Shown here: one piece after another, positions 1 to 8,373 of the stretch | Numbering within the stretch: the first letter of the stretch is position 1 | Layout of the letters: each line of letters starts with the position of its first letter | Assembly: GCF_900099805.1 (NCBI RefSeq) | Contig: NZ_FNDR01000005.1 | Coordinates: 467,312-531,311, forward strand | Reading direction: 5' to 3' | Source: Variovorax sp. OV700 | GTDB taxonomy: Bacteria > Pseudomonadota > Gammaproteobacteria > Burkholderiales > Burkholderiaceae_C | DNA: 64,000 nucleotides | The notes under the pieces: model-generated | Databases searched by the model: none | Told to the model about the DNA's origin: nothing | The model's input: only the letters and a program-made list of their open reading frames with translations | Translations under genes and position numbers: made by a program

Positions 1-1
1 G

Positions 2-862
2 CTCGGCAAGAAAAGTCAGCAGCTCACCAAGGACATCTACAGCGACCTGACGCCCTGGCAGATCACCAAGATCGCCCGGCATCCGGAACGGCCCTACACG
101 CTCGACTACGTCAACGAGATCTTCACCGACTTCGTGGAACTGCACGGCGACCGGCACTTTGCCGACGACCTCTCGATCGTGGGCGGCCTCGCGCGCTTCA
201 ACGGCACGCCCTGCATGGTGCTCGGCCACCAGAAGGGCCGCGACACCAGGGAGCGCACCGCGCGCAACTTCGGCATGAGCAAACCCGAGGGCTACCGCAA
301 GGCCTTGCGGCTCATGAAGACGGCCGAAAAATTCAAGCTGCCTGTCTTCACGTTCGTCGATACGCCGGGCGCCTACCCCGGCATCGATGCCGAGGAACGC
401 GGCCAGTCCGAAGCCATCGGCCGCAACATCTTCGAGATGGCGCAGCTCGAGGTGCCGATCATCGTCACCATCATCGGCGAGGGCGGCTCCGGCGGCGCAC
501 TGGCCATCTCGGTGGGTGATCAGCTCGTGATGCTGCAGTACTCCATCTACTCGGTCATCAGCCCCGAAGGCTGCGCTTCCATTCTCTGGAAGACCAGCGA
601 CAAGGCGCAGGAAGCGGCCGATGCCCTCGGCATCACGGCGCACCGCCTGAAGGCCCTGGGCCTGGTCGACAAGATCGTCAATGAGCCGGTTGGCGGCGCG
701 CACCGCGACCATCGCCAGATGGCCGCCTTCCTCAAGCGCGCGCTCAACGATGCATTCCGCCAGGTCGGCGACCTGAAGCCGAAGGAACTGCTCGATCGCC
801 GCTATGAGCGCTTGCAGAGCTACGGCCGGTTCAACGACACCAAGGCCGACACCGGCAGATAA
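2..862 (+). CDS. accA: Acetyl-CoA carboxylase carboxyltransferase subunit alpha (5' end missing)
   Basis: AccA forms the carboxyltransferase of acetyl-CoA carboxylase together with AccD. It moves the carboxyl group from biotin to acetyl-CoA to give malonyl-CoA, the first step of fatty acid synthesis in the cytoplasm. The frame is open from the window edge to the TAA at 860-862, about 286 residues, so only some 30-40 N-terminal residues are missing. The text [19 protein letters not shown] and the glycine-rich [12 protein letters not shown] stretch, which helps build the oxyanion hole, are typical. The GTG at 134 lies inside the conserved part and is not the start. tilS follows after 10 bases, so the two are probably co-transcribed. 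Confidence 0.97.
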   Translation, partial: LGKKSQQLTKDIYSDLTPWQITKIARHPERPYTLDYVNEIFTDFVELHGDRHFADDLSIVGGLARFNGTPCMVLGHQKGRDTRERTARNFGMSKPEGYRKALRLMKTAEKFKLPVFTFVDTPGAYPGIDAEERGQSEAIGRNIFEMAQLEVPIIVTIIGEGGSGGALAISVGDQLVMLQYSIYSVISPEGCASILWKTSDKAQEAADALGITAHRLKALGLVDKIVNEPVGGAHRDHRQMAAFLKRALNDAFRQVGDLKPKELLDRRYERLQSYGRFNDTKADTGR

Positions 863-872
863 GCAAGCGCCC

Positions 873-1850
873 ATGAACGAAGCCTTCGAACGCGCGATGG
901 CCGCGTTCGAGCCGGCGCATCTGCCGCTGGCGGTGGGCTTCAGCGGCGGCGCGGATTCCACCGCCTTGCTGGCCGCATGCGCGTCGGCCTGGCCGGGGCA
1001 GGTGGTGGCCTTCCACGTGCACCATGGCCTGCAGGCTGCGGCGGACGATTTCGAGCAGCACTGCACCGCGGTGTGCGAGCGCCTCGGCGTGCCGCTGGTG
1101 GTGCACCGCGTCGATGCCCGGCATGCGCAGGGCGACAGCCCCGAAGATGCGGCGCGGCGCGCCCGTTACGAAGCCTTTACTGCAATGGCGCGCAAGGGCG
1201 AACCCGCTGGCGCTATCAAATCCATAGCTCTTGGGCACCATGCGGACGATCAGGTCGAAACCCTGTTGCTGGCCCTTTCCCGGGGCGCGGGTCTTCCGGG
1301 CCTGGCCGCGATGCCCGCGCATGCGCAGCGCCACGGGCTCGACATCCATCGGCCATTGCTGGCTGTCCCTGGCGCCGATATCCGCGCTTGGCTCGAAGGC
1401 CTCGATTTGCCTTGGATCGAGGACCCGACCAACCAGAACGAGCGCTATACGCGCAACCGGATTCGCGCGGTGCTGCTGCCCGCGCTGGCTCGGACTTTTC
1501 CGCAATTCCGCGCCACCTTCGCCCGCAGCATCGGCCATGCAGCGCAGGCGCAACAGTTGCTGAGTGAACTTGCGGCACAGGACCTGGCCGTGGTGGGAGA
1601 TCCGCCCCGCATCGCAGAGCTGCAGGCGCTTTCGCGCGCGCGGCAAGCCAATGTGCTGCGGCACTGGCTCATGCAGGCGCACGGCTGTGCGCCCAGCGCG
1701 GCGCAGTTGGAACAACTGCTGGACCAGGTTCGCGCCTGCACCACACGCGGCCATCGCATCCACCTGAAGGTGGCCGGTGGTTTCATCGAGCGGAGGGGCG
1801 ATTTTCTGCATTGGTACAATTCCGGGCCCTCGCCCAAGGCTTCGCGCTGA
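873..1850 (+). CDS. tilS: tRNA(Ile)-lysidine synthase
   Basis: TilS uses ATP and lysine to convert C34 of the CAU-anticodon tRNA-Ile into lysidine, which lets it read AUA codons. It is essential in most bacteria. The protein has 325 residues. The P-loop SGGADST is at residues 24-30, and HHADDQVET and NRIRAVLLPAL follow as in other N-type ATP pyrophosphatases. The ATG at 873 is chosen because the conserved part begins just after it; an in-frame start at 804 would run back into accA. The protein is shorter than E. coli TilS (about 430), so the C-terminal RNA-binding part is reduced. Confidence 0.93.
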   Translation: MNEAFERAMAAFEPAHLPLAVGFSGGADSTALLAACASAWPGQVVAFHVHHGLQAAADDFEQHCTAVCERLGVPLVVHRVDARHAQGDSPEDAARRARYEAFTAMARKGEPAGAIKSIALGHHADDQVETLLLALSRGAGLPGLAAMPAHAQRHGLDIHRPLLAVPGADIRAWLEGLDLPWIEDPTNQNERYTRNRIRAVLLPALARTFPQFRATFARSIGHAAQAQQLLSELAAQDLAVVGDPPRIAELQALSRARQANVLRHWLMQAHGCAPSAAQLEQLLDQVRACTTRGHRIHLKVAGGFIERRGDFLHWYNSGPSPKASR

Positions 1851-1917
1851 CGGTTTGCAGGGCGCCGCGCTTGCACACCGGCGTGAAGCGGCCCCTTCTT
1901 TTTCTCTGAATTCACCC

Positions 1918-3186
1918 ATGGCATTGATCGTTCACAAATACGGCGGTACGTCGATGGGCTCGACCGAGCGCATCAAGAATGTTGCCAAGCGCGTCGCCAA
2001 ATGGGCACGCGCCGGCCACCAGATGATCGTGGTCCCGAGTGCCATGAGCGGCGAAACCAATCGCCTGCTTGGCCTGGCCAAGGAGCTTGCGCCCAGCAAA
2101 CCCAGCGACGCCCATGGCCGCGAACTCGACATGCTCGCCTCGACCGGCGAGCAGGCTTCGTCCGCGCTGCTGGCCATTGCCCTCCAGGCCGAAGGCATGG
2201 AAGCCGTGAGCTACGCGGGCTGGCAAGTGTCGGTGCGCACCGACAACTCCTACACCAAGGCCCGCATCGAGAGCATCGACGACGAGCGCGTGCGCGCCGA
2301 CCTCGACGCCGGCAAGGTGGTCGTCATCACCGGCTTCCAGGGCGTGGACGAAGACGGCAACATCACCACGCTGGGCCGTGGCGGCAGCGACACCTCCGCC
2401 GTGGCCATTGCGGCCGCCATGAAGGCACACGAGTGCCTGATCTACACCGACGTGGACGGCGTCTACACCACCGACCCGCGCGTGGAGCCCGATGCGCGTC
2501 GCCTCTCGACCGTGAGCTTCGAAGAGATGCTCGAGATGGCGAGCCTGGGCTCCAAGGTGCTGCAAATCCGCTCGGTCGAATTCGCCGGCAAGTACAAGGT
2601 GCCGCTGCGCGTGCTCTCGAGCTTCACGCCGTGGGACATCGACATCAATGAAGAGGCCAAGTCCGGCACGCTGATCACTTTCGAGGAAGACGAAAACATG
2701 GAACAAGCCGTCGTATCCGGCATCGCTTTCAACCGCGACGAGGCCAAGATCTCGGTGCTCGGCGTGCCCGACAAGCCGGGCATCGCGTACCACATCCTCG
2801 GCGCCGTGGCGGACGCCAACATCGAGGTCGACGTGATCATCCAGAACCTCAGCAAGGATGGCCGCACCGACTTCAGCTTTACCGTGCACCGCAACGAGTA
2901 CGCCAAGACCGTCGACCTGCTGCAGACCAAGGTCATGCCTTCGCTGAACGCGACCGAAATCGTGGGCGACACCAAGATCTGCAAGGTCAGCATCGTCGGC
3001 ATCGGCATGCGCAGCCACGTCGGCGTGGCCAGCAAGATGTTCCGCGTGCTGAGCGAAGAGGGCATCAACATCCAGATGATTTCGACCAGCGAGATCAAGA
3101 CCTCGGTCGTGATCGACGAAAAATATATGGAATTGGCCGTGCGCGCGCTGCACAAAGCCTTCGATCTGGATCAACCGGCCGCCTGA
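1918..3186 (+). CDS. lysC: Aspartate kinase
   Basis: Aspartokinase phosphorylates L-aspartate to aspartyl-4-phosphate, the entry to lysine, threonine, methionine and diaminopimelate synthesis. The 422-residue protein starts MALIVHKYGGTSMG, where KYGGTS is the ATP-binding signature. GRGGSDTSAVA and TDVDGVYTTDPR belong to the kinase fold. The last 160 residues hold two ACT domains, the usual site of lysine/threonine feedback inhibition (for example VLGVPDKPGIAYHIL). The ATG at 1918 matches the family N-terminus; the frame is open upstream but that part is not protein-like. No strong promoter was seen in the 67 bases after tilS. Confidence 0.97.
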   Translation: MALIVHKYGGTSMGSTERIKNVAKRVAKWARAGHQMIVVPSAMSGETNRLLGLAKELAPSKPSDAHGRELDMLASTGEQASSALLAIALQAEGMEAVSYAGWQVSVRTDNSYTKARIESIDDERVRADLDAGKVVVITGFQGVDEDGNITTLGRGGSDTSAVAIAAAMKAHECLIYTDVDGVYTTDPRVEPDARRLSTVSFEEMLEMASLGSKVLQIRSVEFAGKYKVPLRVLSSFTPWDIDINEEAKSGTLITFEEDENMEQAVVSGIAFNRDEAKISVLGVPDKPGIAYHILGAVADANIEVDVIIQNLSKDGRTDFSFTVHRNEYAKTVDLLQTKVMPSLNATEIVGDTKICKVSIVGIGMRSHVGVASKMFRVLSEEGINIQMISTSEIKTSVVIDEKYMELAVRALHKAFDLDQPAA

Positions 3187-3212
3187 CGGTGGCATAATCT
3201 CGGCTTCTTTCA

Positions 3213-3305
3213 GGAACTGTGACCGAGTGGCCGAAGGTGCTCCCCTGCTAAGGGAGTATGGGGTGTAGAGCCTCATCGAGGGTTCGAATCCCTCCGGTTC
3301 CGCCA
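3213..3305 (+). tRNA. tRNA-Ser(GCT)
   Basis: This is a class II tRNA of 93 bases including an encoded CCA. The acceptor arm GGAACTG pairs with CGGTTCC. The anticodon loop CTGCTAA sits between TCCC and GGGA and gives GCT, reading AGC and AGU. A long variable arm and the T-loop GGTTCGAATCC are present. A CATAAT box at 3193-3198 may be its -10 element. No integrase gene or duplicated tRNA end follows, so this site is not occupied by an island. Confidence 0.97.
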
Positions 3306-3336
3306 ATACGGCTTCTGGTGCCTTCCAGTAGCCTCC

Positions 3337-3373
3337 AAAAAGCCCAGTAGATCATTGATTTACTGGGCTTTTT
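3337..3373. terminator. Bidirectional intrinsic terminator between tRNA-Ser and the LysR gene
   Basis: AGCCCAGTA (3341-3349) and TACTGGGCT (3361-3369) form a 9-base-pair stem. It is flanked by an A-run on the left and TTTT on the right. It can stop transcripts from the tRNA and from the LysR gene that converges from the other side. Confidence 0.85.
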
Positions 3374-3458
3374 CATGGTCTGACTTCTTAGACGCTCCGA
3401 GGCTTTCCGGCCCATTCCCGCCTTCAAGCGCCCAACGCGAATCGCTCATCGTTTGGTG

Positions 3459-4463
3459 CTATTTTCTGGTCTTCCTGACCGGTGCCTTCGCACCCTGGCG
3501 GAGCGCGCGTTGCTTTAGGGGCCCGCCCGAGCCCCGCGGCGGCCGTGCCGGGGCCACGTGGTGCTGGCTTGCGCGCAGGGTGAAGTCGCAGGTCTTGACG
3601 GCCAGCTCGACGATGCGCGCCAGCGCGGGACTGAAATTGTCGCGCCGGTAGACCGCGCTGTAGACCAGGGGCGGTGGCATGGGGTCGCTCTTCACCACCC
3701 GCAGCAAGCCGCTCTTGATGTCCGGGCGCACGTAGTCGAGCGCCTGCTGGCTGATGCCGAAGCCGCTGATCGTCAGTTCGCGCAGGATGGTCGTGCTGTT
3801 CGTCAGCATGACCTTGCCGAAGCGAAACCCGTGCTCTGCGCGCCAGGCTTCGTAGAACCTGTTCTTCGAGGCGCCGGCGGGCTGCTCGATCACGGGGTAA
3901 TCGGCAAACTCATGCGGCTTCAGGGCCCGGGCGGGAATGTCGAGCCGCGGGCTCGCGATCCAGGCCTGGTCGACCTGCCCCACCTTGATCGATTCGAAAG
4001 CCTGGCCCCAGAAGGTCCCGGGCATGATGGTCAGGTCGAGCTTGTTGGCTTCCAGGCGCTCGAAGAGCGTAAGCCCGGCGTCCACCACGGGCTCGAGCGT
4101 CACCTGGGGGTGCAGCTTCTGGAGCAGCTGGATCAGGCTCGTAAGCCAGGTCATCGCGATCAGTTCCGTCACACCCACCCGGAAGGTGCCGCGCAGCGTC
4201 TTGTCGACGCTGATGTCGTGCTGGATGCGCTGCCACAGCCGCTGCGCTTCTTCCGCGAGCGGCAGCAGCTCCCTGCCGGCCTGCGCCAGTTCCAGGCCGT
4301 GGGACGTGCGATGCAGCAACGGGCCGCCGAGCGACTGCTCGAGTTCCGCCAGGCGCTTGGAGATGGCCGACTGCGTGGTGTGTAGCTTCACCGCCGCTGC
4401 GCTGAAGCTCTGGAGCCTGGCGCTGAAGAGAAAGGCCTCCAGCTGCTTGAAGGTGAAGTTCAT
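3459..4463 (-). CDS. LysR-family transcriptional regulator
   Basis: The product has 334 residues with an N-terminal winged helix-turn-helix (FKQLEAFLFSARLQSFSAAA, then HTTQSAISKRLAELEQSLGG) and a periplasmic-binding-like effector domain (about residues 90-300). The ATG at 4463 is chosen because the HTH begins directly after it; an upstream in-frame ATG at 4586 would reach into the divergent gene. It is transcribed away from the aminotransferase/Bug/aldolase operon across a 104-base gap, the classic arrangement for a LysR activator of its neighbour. The inducer cannot be told from the sequence. The C-terminal tail is basic and unstructured. Confidence 0.88.
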   Translation of the reverse strand: MNFTFKQLEAFLFSARLQSFSAAAVKLHTTQSAISKRLAELEQSLGGPLLHRTSHGLELAQAGRELLPLAEEAQRLWQRIQHDISVDKTLRGTFRVGVTELIAMTWLTSLIQLLQKLHPQVTLEPVVDAGLTLFERLEANKLDLTIMPGTFWGQAFESIKVGQVDQAWIASPRLDIPARALKPHEFADYPVIEQPAGASKNRFYEAWRAEHGFRFGKVMLTNSTTILRELTISGFGISQQALDYVRPDIKSGLLRVVKSDPMPPPLVYSAVYRRDNFSPALARIVELAVKTCDFTLRASQHHVAPARPPRGSGGPLKQRALRQGAKAPVRKTRK

Positions 4464-4567
4464 TCCAGGGGAATGTACGCCGACGGCTTGCCGCACGAAA
4501 AAAAGGAATAGCTCACTGCTCCGATTTCTCGTTTGTCCTGCGGCAACCGGACTTCGATACTGCGTGC

Positions 4568-5797
4568 ATGCTTCACATTGCTCCACGCCTGAATCGAATC
4601 AAGCCGTCTCCCAGTTCCATGGCCGGACAGCGAGCGCGCGAGCTGCGCGCGATGGGTCGGGACATCCTCGGCCTTACCGCCGGCGAGCCCGATTTCGAGA
4701 CGCCCGATCACATCAAGGAGGCGGCAATCCGAGCCATGGCGGCGGGCCAGACCCGGTACACGGATGTGGGCGGCACGCCGTTGCTGAAGGAGGCCATTGC
4801 AGGCAAGTTCCTGAACGAGAACGGACTGTCCTACGCGCCGAGCGAGATCATCGTCGGCACGGGCGCCAAGCAGGTGATCTTCAACGCGCTGATGTGCACG
4901 GTTGCAGCGGGCGACGAAGTCATCGTGCCGGCGCCTTACTGGGTGTCGTACCCCGACATCGCTTTGCTGGCCGGCGGCGTTCCGGTCTTCGTCGACTGTC
5001 CGGCGGCCATGGGTTTCAAGCTGCAGCCCGCGGATCTGGAGCGCGCCATCACCGGCAAGACGCGCTGGCTGATGCTGAACTCGCCGAACAACCCGAGCGG
5101 GGCGACCTATACGCGTGCCGAGCTTCTGGCCCTGGCCGAGGTGCTCCGGCGCCACCCCCACGTCTGGATCTTGACCGACGACATCTACGAGCACTTGATC
5201 TACGGCGATGCCGAGTTCGCCACCATGGCCCAGGCTGCGCCCGACCTCAAGGACCGCACCCTGACGGTGAACGGCGTTTCCAAGGCCTACGCGATGACAG
5301 GCTGGCGCATCGGCTACGGGGCGGGGCCTTCGGCATTCGTCAAGGCGATGGTCAAGCTCCAGTCGCAGAGCACTTCCGGGCCGAACTCCATCGCCCAGGC
5401 CGCGGCCGTTGCAGCGCTCACGGGGCCGCAGGACACCATTGCCGCGAACCGGCGCGAATACGAGAAGCGGCGCGACATGGTGGTTGCGTCGCTCAATGCC
5501 ATCGACGGCATCCGGTGCGATGTGCCCGACGGAGCGTTCTACATCTTCGCCTCATGCAGCGCATTGTTCGGCCTTCGCACACGCAAGGGCGTTGCAATCG
5601 AGAGCAGCGACGACTGGGTGATGCACCTGCTCGATTCGCAGGACCTGGCGGCGCTGCAGGGTAGCGCCTACGGCGTACCGACCCATTTCCGCATTTCTTT
5701 TGCCGCCAGCACACAACAGCTGCTGGAGGGTTGCCGCCGCATTGCGCAGGCGCGCGACGAACTTTCGGGCCAAGCCATCAACCGGGAACTGCAATGA
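4568..5797 (+). CDS. Class I/II PLP-dependent aminotransferase (aspartate aminotransferase-like)
   Basis: A 409-residue fold-type I aminotransferase. GVSKAYAMTGWRIGY holds the predicted Schiff-base lysine K239, NSPNNPSGA (171-179) holds the conserved asparagine that contacts PLP, and LTDDIYEHLIY carries the aspartate that binds the pyridine nitrogen. Length and motifs fit the bacterial aspartate aminotransferase subgroup, but the substrate is not fixed by these motifs. It opens an operon with a Bug-type binding protein, whose ATG overlaps its stop codon (ATGA at 5794-5797), and an RraA-like aldolase. This suggests catabolism of an imported amino or keto acid rather than housekeeping aspartate synthesis. 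Confidence 0.88.
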   Translation: MLHIAPRLNRIKPSPSSMAGQRARELRAMGRDILGLTAGEPDFETPDHIKEAAIRAMAAGQTRYTDVGGTPLLKEAIAGKFLNENGLSYAPSEIIVGTGAKQVIFNALMCTVAAGDEVIVPAPYWVSYPDIALLAGGVPVFVDCPAAMGFKLQPADLERAITGKTRWLMLNSPNNPSGATYTRAELLALAEVLRRHPHVWILTDDIYEHLIYGDAEFATMAQAAPDLKDRTLTVNGVSKAYAMTGWRIGYGAGPSAFVKAMVKLQSQSTSGPNSIAQAAAVAALTGPQDTIAANRREYEKRRDMVVASLNAIDGIRCDVPDGAFYIFASCSALFGLRTRKGVAIESSDDWVMHLLDSQDLAALQGSAYGVPTHFRISFAASTQQLLEGCRRIAQARDELSGQAINRELQ

Positions 5798-6780
5798 AAC
5801 TCCGACCACTCCTGAAGCTGCTGCCGGCTCTTGCCGCAGGCACCGTCTGGCTCGGCGCCGCCCAGGCGCAGGGTACAGATGCTTTTCCGTCGAAGCCGGT
5901 GAAGATCCTCGTCGGCTTCTCGCCCGGCGGATCCAACGACGTCGTGGCACGCCTGATTGCTCCGAAACTGGCGGAGGGCCTCGGCCAGCAGGTGCTGATC
6001 GAAAACCGCCCCGGTGCCGGCGGCAACATCGCTGCGTCGGCCATGCTCGGCGCGCCTGCGGACGGGCACACGTTGCTGATGTGCACCACCGGAACCCTGT
6101 CGATCCAGCCGCACGTCCTGAAGAGCATGCCGTTCGATTCCGAGAAGGACATCGTGCCGGTCACGCAAATCATCTACGCACCCTACATGCTGATGGTCAA
6201 TGCGACCCTTCCGGTGAAAAGCGTCAAGGAACTGGTCGCCTACGCCAAACAGAAGCCGGGCGAGATCAACTTCGCTTCATCGGGCACGGCCACGGGTGGG
6301 CATCTTGCGGGCGAGATGCTGAAGAGCCGCGCCGGCATCGACATCGTTCACGTGGCCTACAAGGGCACCGGCCAGGCCATGACCGATCTCATCGCAGGCC
6401 AGGTCTCGATGATCTTCGATCAGCCCGTCAGCTCGATGCAGTACGCGCGCGCAGGCAAGCTCCGCGCGCTGGCCGTGGCCAGTTCGCGCCGGCTGGCCGC
6501 CTTTCCCGACATTCCGACCGTGATGGAAGCCGGCGTTCCCGACTTCGAACCCGTGACATGGGCAGGCATTTGCGCGGCGAAGAACACACCGCCGGCCGTC
6601 GTGGAGCGCATCCAGCGCGAAGTCGCCAAGGTGCTCGCGATGCCTGAGATCTCCAAGCGGCTCGCCGCCGACGGCCTGGAGCCTGTAGGAAGCACCCCCG
6701 AGCAGTTCCGCGCCTTCCTGGCTGCGGACAAGCGCAAATGGGGCCGCGTCGTGAAAGACGCCGACGTCAAGGCCGAGTAA
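5794..6780 (+). CDS. Bug-family (TctC-like) extracytoplasmic substrate-binding protein
   Basis: A 328-residue periplasmic receptor of the tripartite tricarboxylate transporter family. A signal peptide (basic MKLRP, hydrophobic core, cleavage near AAQAQG) precedes the mature FPSKPVKILVGFSPGGSNDVVAR. The ENRPGAGGNIAAS segment is the family signature for carboxylate binding. No TctA/TctB membrane partner lies beside it, so it is one of the many orphan Bug receptors typical of Comamonadaceae and must share a permease or act in sensing. It is translationally coupled to the upstream aminotransferase by a 4-base overlap. The ligand is probably the substrate of the flanking enzymes; this is an inference. 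Confidence 0.9.
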   Translation: MKLRPLLKLLPALAAGTVWLGAAQAQGTDAFPSKPVKILVGFSPGGSNDVVARLIAPKLAEGLGQQVLIENRPGAGGNIAASAMLGAPADGHTLLMCTTGTLSIQPHVLKSMPFDSEKDIVPVTQIIYAPYMLMVNATLPVKSVKELVAYAKQKPGEINFASSGTATGGHLAGEMLKSRAGIDIVHVAYKGTGQAMTDLIAGQVSMIFDQPVSSMQYARAGKLRALAVASSRRLAAFPDIPTVMEAGVPDFEPVTWAGICAAKNTPPAVVERIQREVAKVLAMPEISKRLAADGLEPVGSTPEQFRAFLAADKRKWGRVVKDADVKAE

Positions 6781-6800
6781 GAACGAGAACGAGAGAGACG

Positions 6801-7487
6801 ATGAACCAGCTTCCCGATATCGTGCGCGACTTCGAACGCGTTTCCTCCGATCTGGTCCGGCAGGCTTCGGCTTTCCAGCCCGCCATCCTTGCCGACGTTG
6901 CGGGTCGCCGAGGCGCGCTGCACGGCCGCATCCGGGCCTTGCGCCACCGGATGAAGCTGGCCGGCAGCGCGCTCACGGTGGAAGTGCGGCCGGGCGACAA
7001 CCTGATGATCCACGCCGCCATCGCGCTGGCAAAGCCCGGCGACGTGCTGGTGATCGATGGCAAGGGTGATCAGAGCGCCGCCCTGATGGGCACGATCATG
7101 ATGACCGCCTGCCGGCAGCTCGGCATTGCCGGCGTGGTGATCGATGGCGCGGTGCGCGACAGCGCCGAGATCGACGTGATGGACTTTCCCGTTTTCTCGG
7201 TCGGCACCAATCCCAATGGCCCGACCAAACTGGCCCCAGGGCGGATCGGGCACACGGTGTCCGTGGGCGGCGTGGCCGTCCGTTCGGGCGACCTGATCGT
7301 GGGCGACGCCGACGGCGTGGTGGTGGTCGAGCGGGAAAAGGTTGAAGCGTTCATTCGCGCGGCGAAATTGAAGGTCGAGGAAGAAGCCGCGCGCGTCGAG
7401 GCCATCGCGAGGGGCGACACGACGGCCAAGTGGCTGGTGGCTTCCCTGCGCAAGGCGGGCGTGCTCAAGGAACACGAGACGCTCTGA
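6801..7487 (+). CDS. RraA-like / HMG-CHA aldolase family protein
   Basis: A 228-residue protein of the family that includes RraA and 4-hydroxy-4-methyl-2-oxoglutarate/4-carboxy-4-hydroxy-2-oxoadipate aldolases. The motif DGAVRD contains the Arg-Asp pair (R119, D120) that in the aldolases binds substrate and the divalent metal. IDGKGDQSAALMG forms the pyruvate-binding loop and VVGDADGVVVV-type text closes the core. Aldolases of this family split 4-hydroxy-2-oxo acids into pyruvate plus a keto acid. Sitting 20 bases after a carboxylate receptor and an aminotransferase, a catabolic aldolase role is more likely than RNase E inhibition. Annotation as a menaquinone methyltransferase would be a legacy error. 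Confidence 0.83.
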   Translation: MNQLPDIVRDFERVSSDLVRQASAFQPAILADVAGRRGALHGRIRALRHRMKLAGSALTVEVRPGDNLMIHAAIALAKPGDVLVIDGKGDQSAALMGTIMMTACRQLGIAGVVIDGAVRDSAEIDVMDFPVFSVGTNPNGPTKLAPGRIGHTVSVGGVAVRSGDLIVGDADGVVVVEREKVEAFIRAAKLKVEEEAARVEAIARGDTTAKWLVASLRKAGVLKEHETL

Positions 7488-7595
7488 TTCAGCGAACGTG
7501 CAGTGCCGCGTGGAACGCTCCGTCTCCCGAAGTCTTTAACCGAAAGTATTCAAGCCGTTGGCCGTCGCGAGGTTGCGACAAAAATGGCGAAAAAG

Positions 7596-7613
7596 TAACC
7601 ATCTGTATGGTTA
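7596..7613. promoter_or_regulatory. Perfect 7-4-7 palindrome upstream of the lipoprotein gene
   Basis: TAACCAT, CTGT, ATGGTTA form a perfect dyad 41 bases before the ATG of the lipoprotein gene. TTGCGA at 7573-7578 with a 17-base spacer could be a -35 element, with a poor -10 box falling in the left arm. It may be an operator. No regulator gene is adjacent. Confidence 0.35.
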
Positions 7614-7653
7614 AATCGGCAGAAATATCGCGAAAGAGGACGAGGGAAATTCC

Positions 7654-8325
7654 ATGAAGCTGCTGCTGAGCATCGTGTGCGCCGTTGTTGCATTGGCCGG
7701 GTGCGTCAGCACGCCGCCGCCGACTCCGACGCAGCCCGGAACAGGATCAGGCCTGTCTTATGTGCCCATGGTGGCCATGGAGGGTGTCGACAAGGCCCGC
7801 TATGACAGCGACGTGGCCGATTGCCGCACTGCGGCAATGCGGATCACCGCGCGTAGCGAGTCTGGCGACGCCATGTGGCTGGCATTGGGCCTGGGCCTGA
7901 TCACGGTGCATGGCCAGGGCATCGTCGCTGCGGCTTCGTACACGGGCATTTCGGCAGCGGCGATCGACATGTCTTACCGGCCCGATGCCAGCCTGATTGC
8001 CGAGCATCAGCAGATCGCGCTGGTGCACTGCATGGCCAAGCGCGGCTACCGCAATCTCGACCCCAACGTGCGCGACACGTTCTACGGCCATGCCTTCAAC
8101 CCGGAGGTCGTACTGGCGCCGCGCAGGACTGGCGTGGACACCTACAACGCCGAAATTCTTGCCAAGGCCGGCCAATGCAGCATTCAGCCGCGGGCTGAAC
8201 TGACGGCCAAGGGCCCGGGCTACGAGTCGTACAGCGTGCCGTGTTCGAACGGCGCCACCTTGGCGGTGCGCTGCGAATTCGGCAAGTGCCGCGTGCTGGG
8301 GCAGCCGGCTATTCGCCGCTCCTGA
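7654..8325 (+). CDS. Putative lipoprotein with a glycine/alanine-rich central segment
   Basis: A 223-residue protein with a lipoprotein signal peptide; the lipobox LAGC makes C17 the lipidated residue, followed by a proline/threonine linker. Residues 75-110 are small-residue rich (WLALGLGLITVHG, IVAAASYTGISAAAI) and could be a membrane-associated glycine-zipper-like segment. The rest contains several cysteines. I do not recognise a function. It has its own upstream region and the next gene converges on it, so it is a single-gene unit. The start is supported by the signal peptide. Confidence 0.72.
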   Translation: MKLLLSIVCAVVALAGCVSTPPPTPTQPGTGSGLSYVPMVAMEGVDKARYDSDVADCRTAAMRITARSESGDAMWLALGLGLITVHGQGIVAAASYTGISAAAIDMSYRPDASLIAEHQQIALVHCMAKRGYRNLDPNVRDTFYGHAFNPEVVLAPRRTGVDTYNAEILAKAGQCSIQPRAELTAKGPGYESYSVPCSNGATLAVRCEFGKCRVLGQPAIRRS

Positions 8326-8344
8326 AGCTCGCACATGCCGGGCC

Positions 8345-8369
8345 GCGAGCGCGGGCAACCGGCGCTCGC
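8345..8369. terminator. GC-rich hairpin between converging genes
   Basis: GCGAGCGC (8345-8352) pairs with GCGCTCGC (8362-8369) around a 9-base loop in the 48-base gap between the lipoprotein gene and ppk2. There is no U-tract, so termination efficiency is uncertain. Confidence 0.4.
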
Positions 8370-8373
8370 CTGA

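Noticed and set aside
3213..3460. tRNA-Ser end as an integration site for a genomic island
   Set aside because: No integrase gene, no duplicated tRNA 3' end and no change in composition downstream.
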